Shown in pieces: positions 17,801 through 32,800 of a stretch of DNA of 64,000 bases. The notes under the pieces are model-generated. The model made no database searches. It had not been told where the DNA came from and worked only from the letters and a program-made list of their open reading frames with translations. A program made the translations under genes and the position numbers. The stretch lies in the NCBI GenBank assembly GCA_964019425.1, contig OZ025802.1:868001-932000 (forward strand). Direction: 5' to 3'. The stretch's first letter is position 1. Every line of letters starts with the position of its first letter. The DNA is from Flectonema sp. DT1601. Its lineage: Eukaryota > Euglenozoa > Diplonemea > Diplonemida > Diplonemidae.

Positions 17801-20800
17801 CGGATTCTATGCCCTCATTGAAGTCTTGCGTGACTGGGTTGTCACTCTGCCGCTGAACGGAGAGTCTGGATCAGTTGGAATAAACAGCAAGAGAAACAAT
17901 GGAGGTGTTCGTGTTGGTTTTATTCAATTTTCAGGAAAGTACAGAGGGTCCCAGGCTAAAACCTCAACTCCAAGTGTTGGTACTGGAGGTAGACTGTCAG
18001 GTATCAACAAGGAACTTCAAGATGATCTTGACTGGCATCACAACAACTTTTATAACAAGGGAACTCGCATCAAGAAGGGTCTGGAACTTGCTGTTGACAT
18101 GTTCCACGACAGTAGAATGGATGACGACAGACAGCGTGTTTTGATTATCTTCGGTGACGGTAAGATTTCGGATAAGTCGAAGCTTGCTGCTGCTCGGTCC
18201 GACCTCGACAAGGAGGACGTTCAAGTATTTGGTATCGTTTTGAGAAGACAATCCCAGCACACGAAGTCTGATTTAGCTGCTGAGAAGACGTTGAAGCCAA
18301 TTACTTCCGACCCTCACGATGAGCACTTTGAAAACGTTCTGATCGATGAAGTAAGCTCCTTGATCAAGGATATCTGTAACCCTAATGGACCGTGGGGACA
18401 TTTAATTGTCAACCACATCCCAACACCTACCACTGGTCATCACTTACCATGTCCTGACTACAAGGTCCAGGCCAACTGTGTGGGAGATCCGGGTTGTGTT
18501 TGGTCCGATGCTGGTATTGCGTGTGTCAATTCACCTTGTTTATTGCATTGTGACTCGACAAACTGTACCCTCGCTGCTGCTTCTCACAACTGCTCATGGA
18601 ATGCAACTGCTGGGGAGTGTTTCAAGGAACCGGTGCCAGATTGCCACTGCAAGTTCGACACCAACGACGATACCTACAACAAGCAAAAGTGTGATGCCAA
18701 CGCGGAGTGCTTCTGGAACGCCCCACTTTCGAAGTGTGAGGTTGACGAGTGCAGTGCGAACAATGCCGGAGCAGTCTGTGCTGCAGCTGGACAGACGTGC
18801 ACTGATCCTAACAAGGAGCCGTGCAGCTTACATGATTGGACTTGCGAGTGCACACCTCCTGCTACTGGATCCAAAGTGGCTGATGTCGCTGAATGTGTTC
18901 TCGATGAGTGTATCGTAATGGGATGTCCAACATGTGCTAATGGTACCTGCCCAACTGGACAGACTTGTAAGGATCCAAATCCATCAGCTTCTTCAACAAA
19001 TGATTGGATGTGTGAATGTGATGATCCAGCAACTGGAAGTGCTATCATCGGAGTTGCTGATTGCAAGATCGATGAGTGCACCTACGACTGCGCATCATGT
19101 GAAAAGAACACATGTGCAACTAAAGGTCAGAGTTGCCTGGACCCCGACCAGTCGTCAACGTCGTTGAATGACTGGATGTGTGTTTGCGCGCCACCTGCTA
19201 CAGCTAACAAGACGGTGGGCCTCGCTGACTGTAGGTTCAACGAGTGCGACCTCGTCACTGTTTGTGATGCCAATGGACAGAAGTGTGTTGATCCAGATCT
19301 CGAGAAGAAAGACGACTGGAAGTGTGTTTGCAAGGACCCTGCCGTGGGAGCGTCGATCGGCAAGCCAGCGATCTGCGTTTTGAATGAGTGCAACACAACT
19401 TGTGCCACTTGTGCCAACGACACATGCACATCCCAGAACCAGGTTTGTGATGATCCAAACAAGTCTGAGACAAGCACCGGTGACTGGACTTGTACTTGTG
19501 TCCCCCCGGCAACAGGCCAGGCTACCGGAAATAACGCTGATTGTCTGATTGATGAGTGTACCTACACGTGTCCAACATGTGCGAACACCACCTGCAGTGA
19601 CGACAGTCAAGCCTGTCTTGATGCCGACAAGACTTCGACTTCGCTCGGGGACTGGGAGTGCATCTGTCCTCCACCGTCTAACGCAACTCAGCTAACGGGG
19701 ATTGCTAACTGCAGTATTGACGAATGCGACCTGCACCGTGATATTTGCACGAACCAGGGACAGCTTTGCCATGATCCCAACGGACTGAAGCAGGGTGACT
19801 GGATGTGCATATGCGTTCCTCCATCTAACGGCACCAACGTCGGTGATGTCGCTGCGTGTAAGATCGACGAGTGCGTCGCCACCTGCCCAACGTGCGCAAA
19901 CGACACTTGCTCTGCCCAGAGTCAGGAGTGCAATGATCCGGATCCTAGCGCTGACGTTACCGGAGACTGGACATGCAAGTGTGTACCTCCAGCGGTTGGA
20001 AACGCCACCGCCAATGCTGCCCACTGTGTGATCGATGAGTGTACTTTCACTTGTGACACTTGTGCGAACACAACCTGTTCTGATGCTACTCAGGAATGTT
20101 TCGATAAGGACACCACTTCGACGTCGAAGAATGATTGGGAGTGCGTCTGCCCTCCGCCATCGAACGCAACTGAGGTGACTGCTGTTGCGAACTGCAGCTT
20201 TGACGAGTGTGACCTTCACGGAGACACCTGCACTCGCCACGGACAGGTTTGCAATGACACTGGCCTGCTGACTCTGGATGACTGGGAATGTATTTGTGTT
20301 CCACCAGCAACGGGAAGCAACGTCGGAGACGTCGCAGCATGTCAAATCGATGAGTGTATCGCTGATTGCCCAACATGCGCTGGGACAAACTGCTCTGATG
20401 CACATCAGGTTTGCGTTGACGACAACATGAACGCCACCTCAACTGGAGACTGGCACTGCGACTGTGTTCCTCCACTCAACGGTACGGCGGTTGTCGACGC
20501 TGCTTCCTGTACCATTGATGAATGTGTTTCAGTTTGTCCAACATGTGCTAATGATACTTGCAGTGGTGTTGGTCAAACTTGTTTTGATCCTGATAAATCA
20601 GCAACCAACACCAGCAACTGGATTTGTACTTGCGTTCCTCCAGCATACGACTTCGCTGTTGCTCAAGCGGCACACTGTGTAGTGAATGAGTGCCACGACC
20701 ACGAGAAAACCTGTCACGCTGCTGGTCAGACATGCGAGGACCCGGACACAACACCAAGTGCTTCGGGAGATTGGGTGTGCAAGTGCGTGCCACCAGCGAC

Positions 20801-23800
20801 GAATGCAGGTACCACTCAACAGGGAGGAGTAGCGATGTGTGATTACCCGGGTGATTGCTCAGATACTATGGTTAGTGATGTTTGTACGAACGCTGGTCAG
20901 GTTTGCGACGACCCAACTGATATCATGACACCAGGTGACTGGACTTGTGAATGTGTGCCTCCGGCAATACTTGCGATGGGAAGCAATCCAGTTCAGGGAG
21001 CTCCGTCTGACTGCGTTCACGACGAGTGTGTGTTGGTTTGCCCAACTTGTGCTGACACCGGATCTGGTAACATCTGTTCTAAACACGGACAGGTTTGCAA
21101 GGACAGCAACACCAGTTCCCTCTCACTGAGCGACTGGGTGTGCGAATGCAACCCTCCGGAGAAGCCAGTTGACCCGAGCGCTGTTGCAGTTGCCAAGCCT
21201 GCTGAGTGTCAATTGAACGAATGCATCGAAACTTGCGCAACCTGTCAAAACGGAAAGTGCAACGGGCAGACTTGCGAAGATCCAAACATGGACCCAACGA
21301 TCACGAATGACTGGACTTGTACTTGCATCGCTCCGGGTGTTGGTGTTGCTACTGGCAAGGAAGCCGCTTGTGTTTGCGATGAGTGTCTGACGACAACAGT
21401 TTGTGGTAACCAAACCTGTTTCGATACCAACACCTCGTGTCCTGCTGGCAATGACTTCACTTGCACTTGCCAGCCTCCATCGATTGACTTCGATGTTGCA
21501 GCACCGGCTGTCTGCAAGTACGACGAGTGCAAGGAGAAGAGTGGTGAGTGTAACGCTGTGGGCCAAACTTGTAACGATCCGAATCTCACTGTTGCTGGAG
21601 ATTGGGAGTGCGAGTGCATTCCACCGCAGTTGCCGGATGGCAGGAACTCGACGAATGACAAGCACGCGGTGTGCAAGCTCGACGAGTGTGTTCAGACGTG
21701 CCCAACTTGTGCCAACAACACGGCCTGTGGGTCGCAGACTTGCAAAGACCCTAACACCGACCCTACGATGGTCGGTGATTGGACCTGTACCTGTGTTGAA
21801 GGTGTTGGTTTTGCAACAGGTAAGCAAGCGGAGTGTGTGTGTAACGAATGCTTAAATACGATGATCTGTGAGAATGCCAACCAGACGTGCTACGATGCGG
21901 ACAAGTCGTGTCCTCCAAAGAATGACTTCGACTGCGAGTGCCAACCTCCATCAGCTGATACCGCAGTGGCAGCAGCCGCAATCTGTACTTACGATGAGTG
22001 CATTGATCACAAGGCAAGCTGTACTCAGGTGGGTCAGGTGTGCAAGGACCCGGACACTGCTGTTGGAGGAAACTGGATTTGTGAATGTGTCGCACCTCAG
22101 GTTCAACAGGGTAACACGGTTCAGGGAAGACCTGTGACGTGTGCGATTCCGGAGTGCGACGTGGTTGGATGTCCAACTTGCGCGAATGACACCTGCAGTG
22201 GAGCTGGGCAGACTTGTTTTGACCCAAATACTGATCCGTCAAGTTTGAGAGACTGGACCTGTACTTGTGAGCTGCCTGGTGTGGGGTTTGCGACGGGGAA
22301 GCCTGCGGACTGCGTTTGCAACGAGTGCCTCAACAGCACGACGTGCTCTGATGCGGACCAGACTTGCCACGATGCCGACAAGTCGTGTCCTCCAAGGAAC
22401 GACTTCAAGTGCGAGTGCAAGTTCCCATCGAGCGATTCTGCTGTGGGTCAGGCGGTGGCTGTTTGCACGAACCCGGAGTGTGAGAAGAACAAGGCTGTGT
22501 GCGCGTCTGTCGGGCAAACTTGTGTGGACAACAACATCACGAGGGACAACGACTGGGAGTGTGTGTGCCCGCTGCCATCTTTAGGAATCGGTTTGATGCA
22601 GCCAGCTGCCTGTACTCTGGTTGAATGTGATCAGACTTGTTCGACTTGTGCTAACGATACTTGCAGCAGTGTTGGTCAAACGTGTTCGGAGGTGAGCACC
22701 GACCCAACGGATGTGAACGACTGGGAATGTGTTTGCAAACCGCCTGCGACCGGAAGAGCCAGCGGTGCGGCAGCGCACTGCGAGCGTGACGAGTGCAAGG
22801 AGCACGGGGACAAGTGTACTCTGAACTGCAAGACTGGTTCCCTTGACTGCGCACAGAAGTGCGTTGATCCGGACAAGTCGGTTACGTCGCTGAACGACTG
22901 GAAGTGCATCTGCGAGCCTCCTTCGAGCAACTACGCTGTTGGGAAGTCAGCGAAGTGTTCGGTTGATCCGTGCGTGGCGGACAACGAGGAGGCGTGCCTG
23001 AACGACAATGCCGGATGTGAGTGGACGGAACTGCCAACCAGAACGTGCAAGAAGATTCCTTGCGAGTTCGACAACCCAGCGAGCTGTAACTCGACCGCGG
23101 ACTGCGATTGGGTGAGCACCGCTGGGAGCAGAGGGGGACTGGGAAGCATTTCGTACGACAACGTCAACGCGGTGAGTCCGTTCGCATCGGTGACGTGCGA
23201 CGGAATTTCGTTTACGGGTTCCTGCAGCTGCAACATGCTGCTGGGAGCTGCTGGAGAAAAGGGAGGGGCGCAGGTGACGATCGAGGACGGATACTCGAAG
23301 GGATCGGACTCGCTGGAGTGCACCGGGTGCGCGGGAGCTGGAATCGAGTCGGTTTGGAACGCCAACACTGGAACCCTCATTTTGAAGAAGTCGGCGGGGG
23401 CGGGGGCGACTGCGCGCGAGCTTGTGGAGGCGATCAAGACGGTGGCGTTCAGAACTTCATCGAGTGACGGGAACTTGCGTGGACTGACTTGGAACTTGGG
23501 TAACGCGATGTACTCGAAGAGGACGAGCCACTACTACCGTCACTTCACCGCTGCGGAATGCAACGGTGCGGGTGGGGGCTGCACGTGGGAAGAGGCGCAG
23601 AACATGTGTTCCAGCAAGTCATTGTTTGGATTGACGGGTTACCTGATGAGTGTGACGTCTGGGGCTGAGAACTCGCTTGCGAAGGGGAAGTTGGAGGGAT
23701 CTGGTTGGATTGGAGCGATGGGAAGCGGAAACTCTTGGAAATGGGTAACTGGACCAGACGCTACGAAGGGACCGTCCCCGTGCCGGTCGTTCACCGGAGG

Positions 23801-26800
23801 TGCGTCGAGCTGTGACTTTGCGGGAGTGGACAGCGGGAAGGGATACCCGATCGGTTCAGGGGTGGCGGACCAGTTCGTGGCGGCGCAGGTTCTCGGACTT
23901 GCTGCGTACAACCAGTGGGATACCTCGGAGCCAACGCAGTCGGGTAGGTTCGCTTCCTTTGCGGTTCCATCTGGTGAATGGTCGACACCTGGATCTTCGA
24001 GTGACGGATTCATCTGCGAGTGGGGAGAGATCGGGAACGCGTGCCTGGCTACGGCGGATGACTTGTGGGGAACGGTCGACCTGGTTGCGGGAGTCTGCAA
24101 GGAGAAGAGATGTACCGAGTCGTCGCAGGCGGAGTGCGAGGTGGATCCGTTCTGCAACTTCGTTGGTGGAAACGTCGACCCTTGCGTGCCAAAGCCATGT
24201 ACCGAGTACCCTGATGAGAAGAGTTGCGACAAGGATGAAAGATGTGATTGGGACACCAGCGTTGCACCGGGGCTCTGCAGTGAGACGGTGTGCGAGAAGT
24301 TGAAGACGGCCGAACTGTGTGAGAAGCACCCTGACTGCGACTGGGACACGCTGACTGGACACTGCAAGGAACAGATCTGCCCTGTGAACACCGACCGATG
24401 CTCGTGTAACGAGGAGCCGAAGTGCTTCTGGTCGGACTCTGCGGATGCAGCTGCGAGACAATGTGTAGACTCGAAGTACGCGTTGTGCCCGGTGATGGAT
24501 ATGATTATCATGTTCTCGGGTACGAAGAACATGGCTCAGGTATTCGGACGTCACCCTGTTGGGTTCGACGCGGTGACTTCGATCTTGAGGGATTGGGTGT
24601 CGACGATGTACTTGACGGGTGAGAGGTACACTGTGAATCCGTCGGTGGCGAACGGTGGGGGGGTGAGAGTTGGTTTGGTGCAGTTCGCCGGAGAGTTGGC
24701 GCCGTCGACGACTGTGGTGACGAAGGCGGTAAGGACCTCTCCAACTGGTGTCGGTGAGAGCGGACAACTGTCTGGAGACATGAACGAGCTCCTTGAGGGG
24801 ATCACCTACCACGAGTCGAACTACTTGATGGGACAGGGAGCCTACATTGTTCCTGCTTTGGAGAAGGCGTCGAGCATGTTCACGTCGACTCCGATTGGTA
24901 GAAAGAGGGTGTTGATTGTGTTGACCGGTTCAACGATCAAGGACATCGATCAGGTTCAACCTAGCCAGAACAAGTTGGAGACGCAGGGAGTGGAGATCTT
25001 CGGAGCGGTGATCCGCAGAATGGACACGAAGACCGCTGAGGACATCAGGGCTGAGGCTGCGATGAAACCGTTGGCGACTGATCCTGCTGTTGACCACTCT
25101 GATGGCATCAAGGTCGACGATTTGGAGGCAATCCTGCACGGAATCTGCGATCCAAACTCGAAGTGGAACGTCGCGACGTCACCGGCGGTGCCGCAGGCTG
25201 GAGTGCACAAGCCGTGCGCTCAGTATGGTTCCCAGAAGGACTGCACGGCGGACAAGGGATGCGTGTACTCGGGAGTGTTCCAGAAGTGCGAAGCTTCGCC
25301 GTGCATTGCGCACTGTGGGGAGGTTCAGTGCAACGCGGACAACGTGAACCTGTGCGAGTGGGACGCGGCGAACCAGACGTGCTGGAAGCGTGAGCTCTGT
25401 CCACACCACAACTCGACCGCTTGCGAGGACGACCCTGCGTGTGACTGGAACTCGAGCGCTTCGACGGTGGAAGACAAGTGTGTCGAGAGGGAATGCAACT
25501 ACAAGTCTGAGCAGGAGTGCGCTGCCGAGGTTCTCGTGAAGTGCGACTGGGATTCAGCGTCCAGAACCTGTGGATTGACACCTTGCCAGCACGCGAACGA
25601 GACGAGTTGCACTGCGGATGCGTCTGAGCATTGCGAGTGGGACGTCTGCGTGGCATCGCACAACTCGGCGGATGCGTGCAGGAAGGATCGCTGCCTGGAC
25701 TACGGAGCGGAGTACAGCAACTGCACCCAGGACCCGATGTGTAGGTGGGATGCCCTCGCCGGAAACGGGAAGTGCTTGCGCAAGACTTGTACCGAATTCG
25801 GAGACGAACGTTGCTGCAATGACCAGGACGGATGCTTCTGGGACATCAGCGTGTCGCCGGCGCTGTGCAGTGAGAAGCTGTGCGAGTCGTTGAAGCAAGA
25901 CCAGGGTGCATGTGGAACTGAGCCAACTTGTGAATGGGACAGCGCGAAGAACACGTGCGTTGACAAGGATTGCAGTGTGATGGAAAGATGTGACTGCGAG
26001 AAGGACGTGGACTGCTTCTGGAGATCTGCGAACGGGACGGAGTCGTGCACGTGGAAGAGCTACGGCGAGTGCCCGGCAATGGACATGGTGTTGCTGTTGG
26101 GAGGATCGTCGACGATGGGGCTGCCGTTCGGAAGACACCCGAAGGGATTCAACGGAATGACCGAGGCACTGAAGAAGTGGGTTGCGACGATTCCGCTTTC
26201 AGGGGAAGCTGCCTCTGTTGGACTGGGGAGCAAGCCGACGGGGATCCGAGTGGGAGTTGTGCAGTTTGGGGGAGAGAACAAGGACGGTGGGAACCCAGGA
26301 AGGGCGGACGCGAAGACGGCGCCGGTGGGTGTCGGAGCTGCGGGGCAGTTCAGTGGTGACGTGGCTGAGCTGAAGGCGGACTTGGACTGGCAGGAGGACA
26401 ACTTCTACGGAAGCGGGATGATGATCGCCAACGGTCTCGGAGTTGCTGAGAGAATGATGAGAGACTACTCTCCACAGGATGGAAGAAAGAAGGTTGTCGT
26501 GATCCTCGCGGACGGGAAGATGTACGACACGGACACCGTGTCTGGAACGATCGCGTCGATGCAGGTTCAGGGTGTGGAGGTGTTCGGGGCGGCGATCAGA
26601 AGGCAGCCGGTGAGCACGCTGGTTGACCAGAACGCGGTGGCTTCCCTTCGAACGATCGCGACTTCGCCAAGCAGCGGGCACGTTGCGAACATCGTTCTCG
26701 ACGAGTTGGTGGACACGACTAAGAGTTTGGGAGGGATCTGCGACAGCAACGCGTTCTTCGGAAAGCTGCTGGTGGACGCGCAGCCGGACACGACGGTGGC

Positions 26801-29800
26801 GGTTGGAGGACAGCACAAGCCGTGTGATCAGCATCTCGAGAAGTCGCCTTGCAACATCGACCCTGGTTGTGTTTGGTTTGATGCGTCTCTGTCTTGTGTT
26901 GAGACCCTCTGCATGCAGCACAGCTGCAACCAGAGTTCTTGTGAGCAGGACGTTGCCAATGGATGTGTTTACGAGACGGCCACCCACAGGTGTTGGAAGG
27001 AGCCAAAGGACTGCTCGCTGTACACGAACATGACGAAGTGTGCTGAGGACGCGGAGTGCCAGGCATCTTCGGACAAGACTACCTGTGTGGACAAGAAGTG
27101 CGACCACGACGACGAGAAGGGATGCATTGCCGATTCAGACTTGTGCGTGTGGGACAACCTGCAGAGCATCTGTGGAGAGAGGCCGTGCAGCGCGACGACC
27201 GAGGCGGACTGCAAGTTGGCAACTGGGGAGCAGTGTGTTTGGAACACGTTGCTTCCGGTGAACGGAACAACTGAGTCGTTCGCAAAGGGGAAGCCGATGC
27301 AGCCGTTCAACAGCGTTGGGACGACTGGATACCCGGAGGACTGCTCTGCGGGGATGTTCGCTGGCGGGTCTTGCAGCTGCGCGACGACGCTGAGCGAGGC
27401 GCACGTGGGGGTCGAGGAGGGATACACTCCGAGCAAGGATGTGTTCGAGTGTCCGAAGTGCGCGTCTCTCGGAGTCAACACTGAGTGGAACTCGGCGACC
27501 GGAATCATGACCCTCAGAGCGGCGGGTTCGGCGGCGGGGGGGACGGCGGACACGTTCTTGAAGGCGATCCGGGAGGTGACCTTCACCACGACGTCGGACG
27601 ACGGGAACGCGAGGAAGCTGACGTGGAACTTGGGGGGAGCATTCTACTCGTCGAACACGGGACACTACTACAGGTACTTCGCGAAGTCCGAGTGCGGAGG
27701 CGTGCAGGGAGGCTGCAGATGGGACGAAGCGAAGACTGCCTGCGAATCGGACTCGAGGATGATCTTCGGGTTGAGGGGATACCTTCTTTCGATCAACACC
27801 GAGACCGAGACAAAGGCCCTGATGGGGAGAATCTCCGGTGAAGGTTGGATCGGTGCGACCGATGCCGGGGCGAACGAGGGAGAATGGCGTTGGATGACGG
27901 GACCTGAGGCACTGACGGGAACAACTCCGTGCGGAGCGTTCGGCAACAACAGGGCCAGCTGCGACGTTTCGATTGACCTCGCGAGCGGTAAGTTGGTGGG
28001 AGCGGACGCTGCGAAGGGTGTTTCGATTGGATCGGGAGTGGGATCGAGATTCACTGCGGTGTCGTACGCAAACTGGGCGATTGGGCAACCGGATGACAGC
28101 CACACGGCGTGTCCTGGAAGCTGTGCTGCCTGGGGAGAAGACTTCGCGCAGTACTCGATCCCATCCGGTACGTGGAGGGACGCACCGGGGGATGCGAGCG
28201 ACGTGGCCGGGTTCGTGTGCGAGTGGGGAGGAGTCGGAAGCCTGTGCGTGCAGTCGAACGCGTTTGGATCGAAGTTCGTGACGGCCGGTGTGTGCGAAGA
28301 GAAGAAGTGCACGACGGACATCGAAAGCGAGTGCAAGAGAGACCCATACTGCAAGTGGGAGAACAACACGTGCGGGATCAAGAAGTGTGCCGAGTACCCG
28401 GATGAGGTGACTTGCGAGCAGGATGAGATCTGTGACTGGAACCCAGCGGTTTCGCCGGCGATCTGCGAACAGAACCCATGTACGAGGTACCTGGACAACA
28501 GCACGTGCGAGGCGGACAGCAACTGCATGGTGGACCCTACCGGAAAGGCGAAGAGCCTCTGCGTGGACAAGGACTGCAATGAATACGACAAGTGTAAGTG
28601 TAAGAACGACGTTGAGTGCTACTGGAAGAACAACAGCTGCGTGAACAGCAACTACGGGGAGTGTCCGACTCTGGACATCGTGGCGATCGTCGACGGTTCG
28701 GGATCGATGTCGCAGTCGTTCGGACGTCACCCTCACGGATACTACGGACTGGTGTCAATCTTGAAGGACTGGGTGAAGAACCTTCCTCTGTCCGGGGAGC
28801 TCGCGAACATTGGTGCGGCGTCGACGCTGACTCAGAAGACGAGAGTTGGGTTCGTTCAGTTCTCGGGTCACCCGCAATACAGCGATCCTGCGACTGGTGT
28901 GTGGAGCGGTCCGATCGTGAACGACGTTGCGACGACGCCGATGGGAACTGGAGCCGGGGGAAGGATCTCGGGATCCATCACCGAGTTGAACGGAGACCTG
29001 GCGTGGCACCAGTCGAACTACCTGGATGCCGGTACCTACATCGCGAACGCGTTGATTACCGCGAATGACATGTTCTCGAAGCAGTCGCCGCAGGACAGCC
29101 GTACCAAGGTTTTGATCATCTTCACCGACGGAGTGATCTCTGACATCGACAAGACGTCGACTCCGAAGTCTTCACTGGAAGGGAAGGGAGTTATGATCTT
29201 CGGTATAATGATCCGCAGAGGTGATATTCCATCAAGCGTTGACCTGACGGCTGAGGAGACGCTGAAGAAGATTGCTTCGGAACCGAACCGAGTGTACAAC
29301 CTCCAAATTGATGACATTCCGGACGTTCTGTCGAAGGTGTGCGACCCTACCGACAAATGGGGAGCTGAGATTGCGAAGGTTCCAAAGTCGCAGACGGGAG
29401 TGCACTTGCCTTGTCAGTTCTACGTTGAGAAGAAGCCTTGTGATGTGGACCCTGGATGTCTGTGGTCGGATGTGCTGTCTTCGTGTACCGACAGTGTGTG
29501 CATCGGGTACTGCAGCGAGCAGGATTGCGTTGCGGACACGGCGAACCATTGCAAGTGGGAAAACGACGAGTGTGTGAAGTTCAAGCCTTGCTCGTACACG
29601 CAGAAGGTGCAGTGCGAACAAGACACCGAGTGCCGATTCAACGACACGTCGAACGAGTGCGGTGAGAAGCCTTGCACGCACAGCGACGAGAACAGCTGCG
29701 TTGCGGAGACGACGTACGAGTGCGAGTGGGTGCCGGGTACCCAGGAGTGCATTGAGAAGCCTTGCGTGCAGCTGACGGACTCGGGGAGCTGCGCGGCGGA

Positions 29801-32800
29801 CGCGCAGTGCGAGTGGGACTCGGCGTGCGACAAGGATGTGTGCATCAAGAAGGTGTGCCAGCACGTGGCGATGGACCAGTGTGAACTGGACACGCTCTGC
29901 GCGTGGGTGGGGAGCGCGTGCCAGCGCAGGACTTGTGGAAACCTCGTCGACGAGAAGTGCTGCGTTGAGGACGAGCAATGCTTCTGGGACGTGTCTGCCG
30001 CACCGGGAGTTTGCAGAAAGGAGCCGTGTTTGGAGTACAACTCGACGAACTGCAACGACCAACGGGAGTGCCGTCTGGACACTTCCAACAACTGCAAGCC
30101 GAAGGACTGCGTGAACTACGACCAGTGCTCTTGCGAGGGTGACGCCGACTGCTTCTGGATCGCGGCGGCCCAGACTTGCACGTCGTCAGCTTACGGACAG
30201 TGCCCGACGATGGACATCGTTTTGCTGATCGACGGTGGGGATTCGATGAAGAAGGCGTTCGGGCGTCACCCGTTTGGATTCTACGGGTTGACGAACGTGT
30301 TGAGGGACTGGATGATGACTCTTCCGTTGAACGGGGAGTCGGGATCGGTCGGTAGCAACTCGAGGAGCGGGACGGACCAGGCGAGAGTGGCGATCGTGCA
30401 GTTCGCGGGAAGTGAAATCTGGGCGCCCGGGAACGAGCGTCAGTACCGAGTGTCGCCACCGGGAGTCGGAACTGGTGGGAGACTGTCGGGAATGAGGTCG
30501 GAGTTGGTTGCCGACTTGGCTGACCACGAAGCGAACTTCATGGGGGCGGACGCGGCCCTGCAGCCGATCCCGAGGAAGACGTACTTGCTTGGAGGTCTTG
30601 CGAAGGCGGCGTCCCTGTTCAAGAACTCGCCTGTCGACCGGACGAAGATCCTCATCATCTTCGCTGACAACGCGATGGACGACAAGAGCGCGTACGCAAC
30701 GGCGCAGTCGGAATTGAACCGGCTGCAAGTGAACGTCTTCGGGGCGGTTGTGCGTCCGTACGACGTCCGCGGACCAATCGACACCGGTGCCGAAAGCGCG
30801 TTGACGACGGTGACGTCGAACGTGCAGTCGGAGCACACGGTCAACAAGCAATTGGACGAGTTGGCTGCGGTGCTCGAAGGTTTGTGCGATCCAAGCACCC
30901 CGTGGGGCAAATACATCGCCAAGAAGGATGGTGGTGGTAGACAGCCGTGCCCGAACCACAAGGACAAGACTGTCTGCAACAAGGACTCCGGATGTGCTTG
31001 GCATGACCAGACCCTGAGCTGTGGTGACACGCCGTGTTTGACCCACTGCGCGGAGGCAAACTGCACTGCGGACACCATCAACACGTGTGTCTGGAATTCA
31101 ACAGTTGGTTGCGAGAAGGAGAAGACTTGCGACCACACCAACCCGGACGACTGCAGAGTCGACGACAAGTGTCAGTACGACGACGTCAGCAAGAGCTGCG
31201 TCGCCAAGAAGTGTGACCACGAGGCGGAGCAGGGTTGCCTTGCGGACCCTGACGTGTGTGTGTGGAACAACCTGAACAAGGTTTGCGGTGAGAAGCCTTG
31301 CAACATCCACGAGGAGCGTGAGTGCAACAATCACATCAACTGCACGTGGAACACGAGTTCGCGGACATGCAACGTCGACAAGTGTCTGTGGACCAGCGTC
31401 GACGAGTGCAACACCGATCCGTACTGCGTGTGGGAAGGTGCAGGTGGTGCGGGAAGTGCTGACCCTTGCGTGCAGAAGAAGTGCACGGAGCACATGACGG
31501 AGTTGGAGTGCGAGTTGGAAGCAGACTGCGACTGGGACACTTCAATCTCACCGGGGATCTGTCTGGAGACGTACTGCAGACGCTACGGAAACGACAGCGG
31601 GTCGTGTGACTCCGATGGAAAGTGCATGTTCGAGAACTCGACGGATACTTGTGTGGACAAGGATTGTTCGACGTTTGAAGTTTGCAGGTGTCAGAAGGAC
31701 CCGGAGTGCTTCTGGTCGGCGGATGCGTCCCCTGCGAGCTGCAAGGCTGCGCAGTTCGGAGAATGTCCACAACTGGACATCGTTGTGATGATTGACGGGT
31801 CGGACTCGATGAATTTGGTGTTCGGACGTCACCCGTCTGGTTACGTTGGAGTTATCGAGATGTTGCGTTCTTGGGTATCGGGACTTCCGCTTTCTGGTGA
31901 GAAGGCTGGAGTTCCGTCGACGAAGAACGGAAACACCAGGGTCGGGTTTGTTCAATTCGGAGGTCTCGCACAGTTCCCAACGCAGAGCGCGAGGAAGGCA
32001 CCTGCGTCTGTGGGATCGGAGGGGCGGTTGAGCGGAGACAAGATGCAGGCTTTGGGGGACCTGTCGTGGCACGCGAGCAACATTGTCGGGGGGGAGACGT
32101 ACATCGCGAGGGGTCTGGACATGGCGGCGGACATGTTCATGGCGTCGCCGAAGGATGGCAGGAAGAGGGTTCTGATCATCCTGAACGACGGAAAGATCTT
32201 GGACGCGGACTCCCTGACGACACCTCGAAGCAGACTGATCCAAAAGAACGTGTACACGATGGGGGTTGTGATCAGAAGGTTCGATGCGCAGTCACCTGTG
32301 GACATGGATGCCGAGGGAGCTCTGAAGAAGTTGACGTTCGACCCGGTTACGAAGCAACCTGCCGACGATATGATTACGAACGTGGTTTTGGATGATTTGA
32401 TGGCGAAGTTGAACTCCCTGTGCGACCCGACTAAGTTGTGGGGACAGCGCATCGTCGACCGTGTTGGACAGCAGGTCGGTGTGCACCGTCCGTGTGGAAA
32501 CTACCAGGACAAGGTGATGTGCGGGAAGGATGCGGGTTGTGTTTGGAGAGACGTGATCGATGCGTGCGTGGACACTCCGTGCACGCTGCACTGCCAGGAG
32601 GGTGAGTGCAACACCGACGTGGCGAACAAGTGTGTGTTCGATTCCAGCAGCCAGGTTTGCTCGAAGACCGACACCTGCGCTGCGCACGACCAGGCGGCAT
32701 GCAGCTTGGACGCCGAGTGCAAGTTCAACACGACCTCGAACGGGTGTGAGGAGAAGCCTTGCAAGCACACCAACGAAGGGTCGTGCGTGGCGGACAAGAC

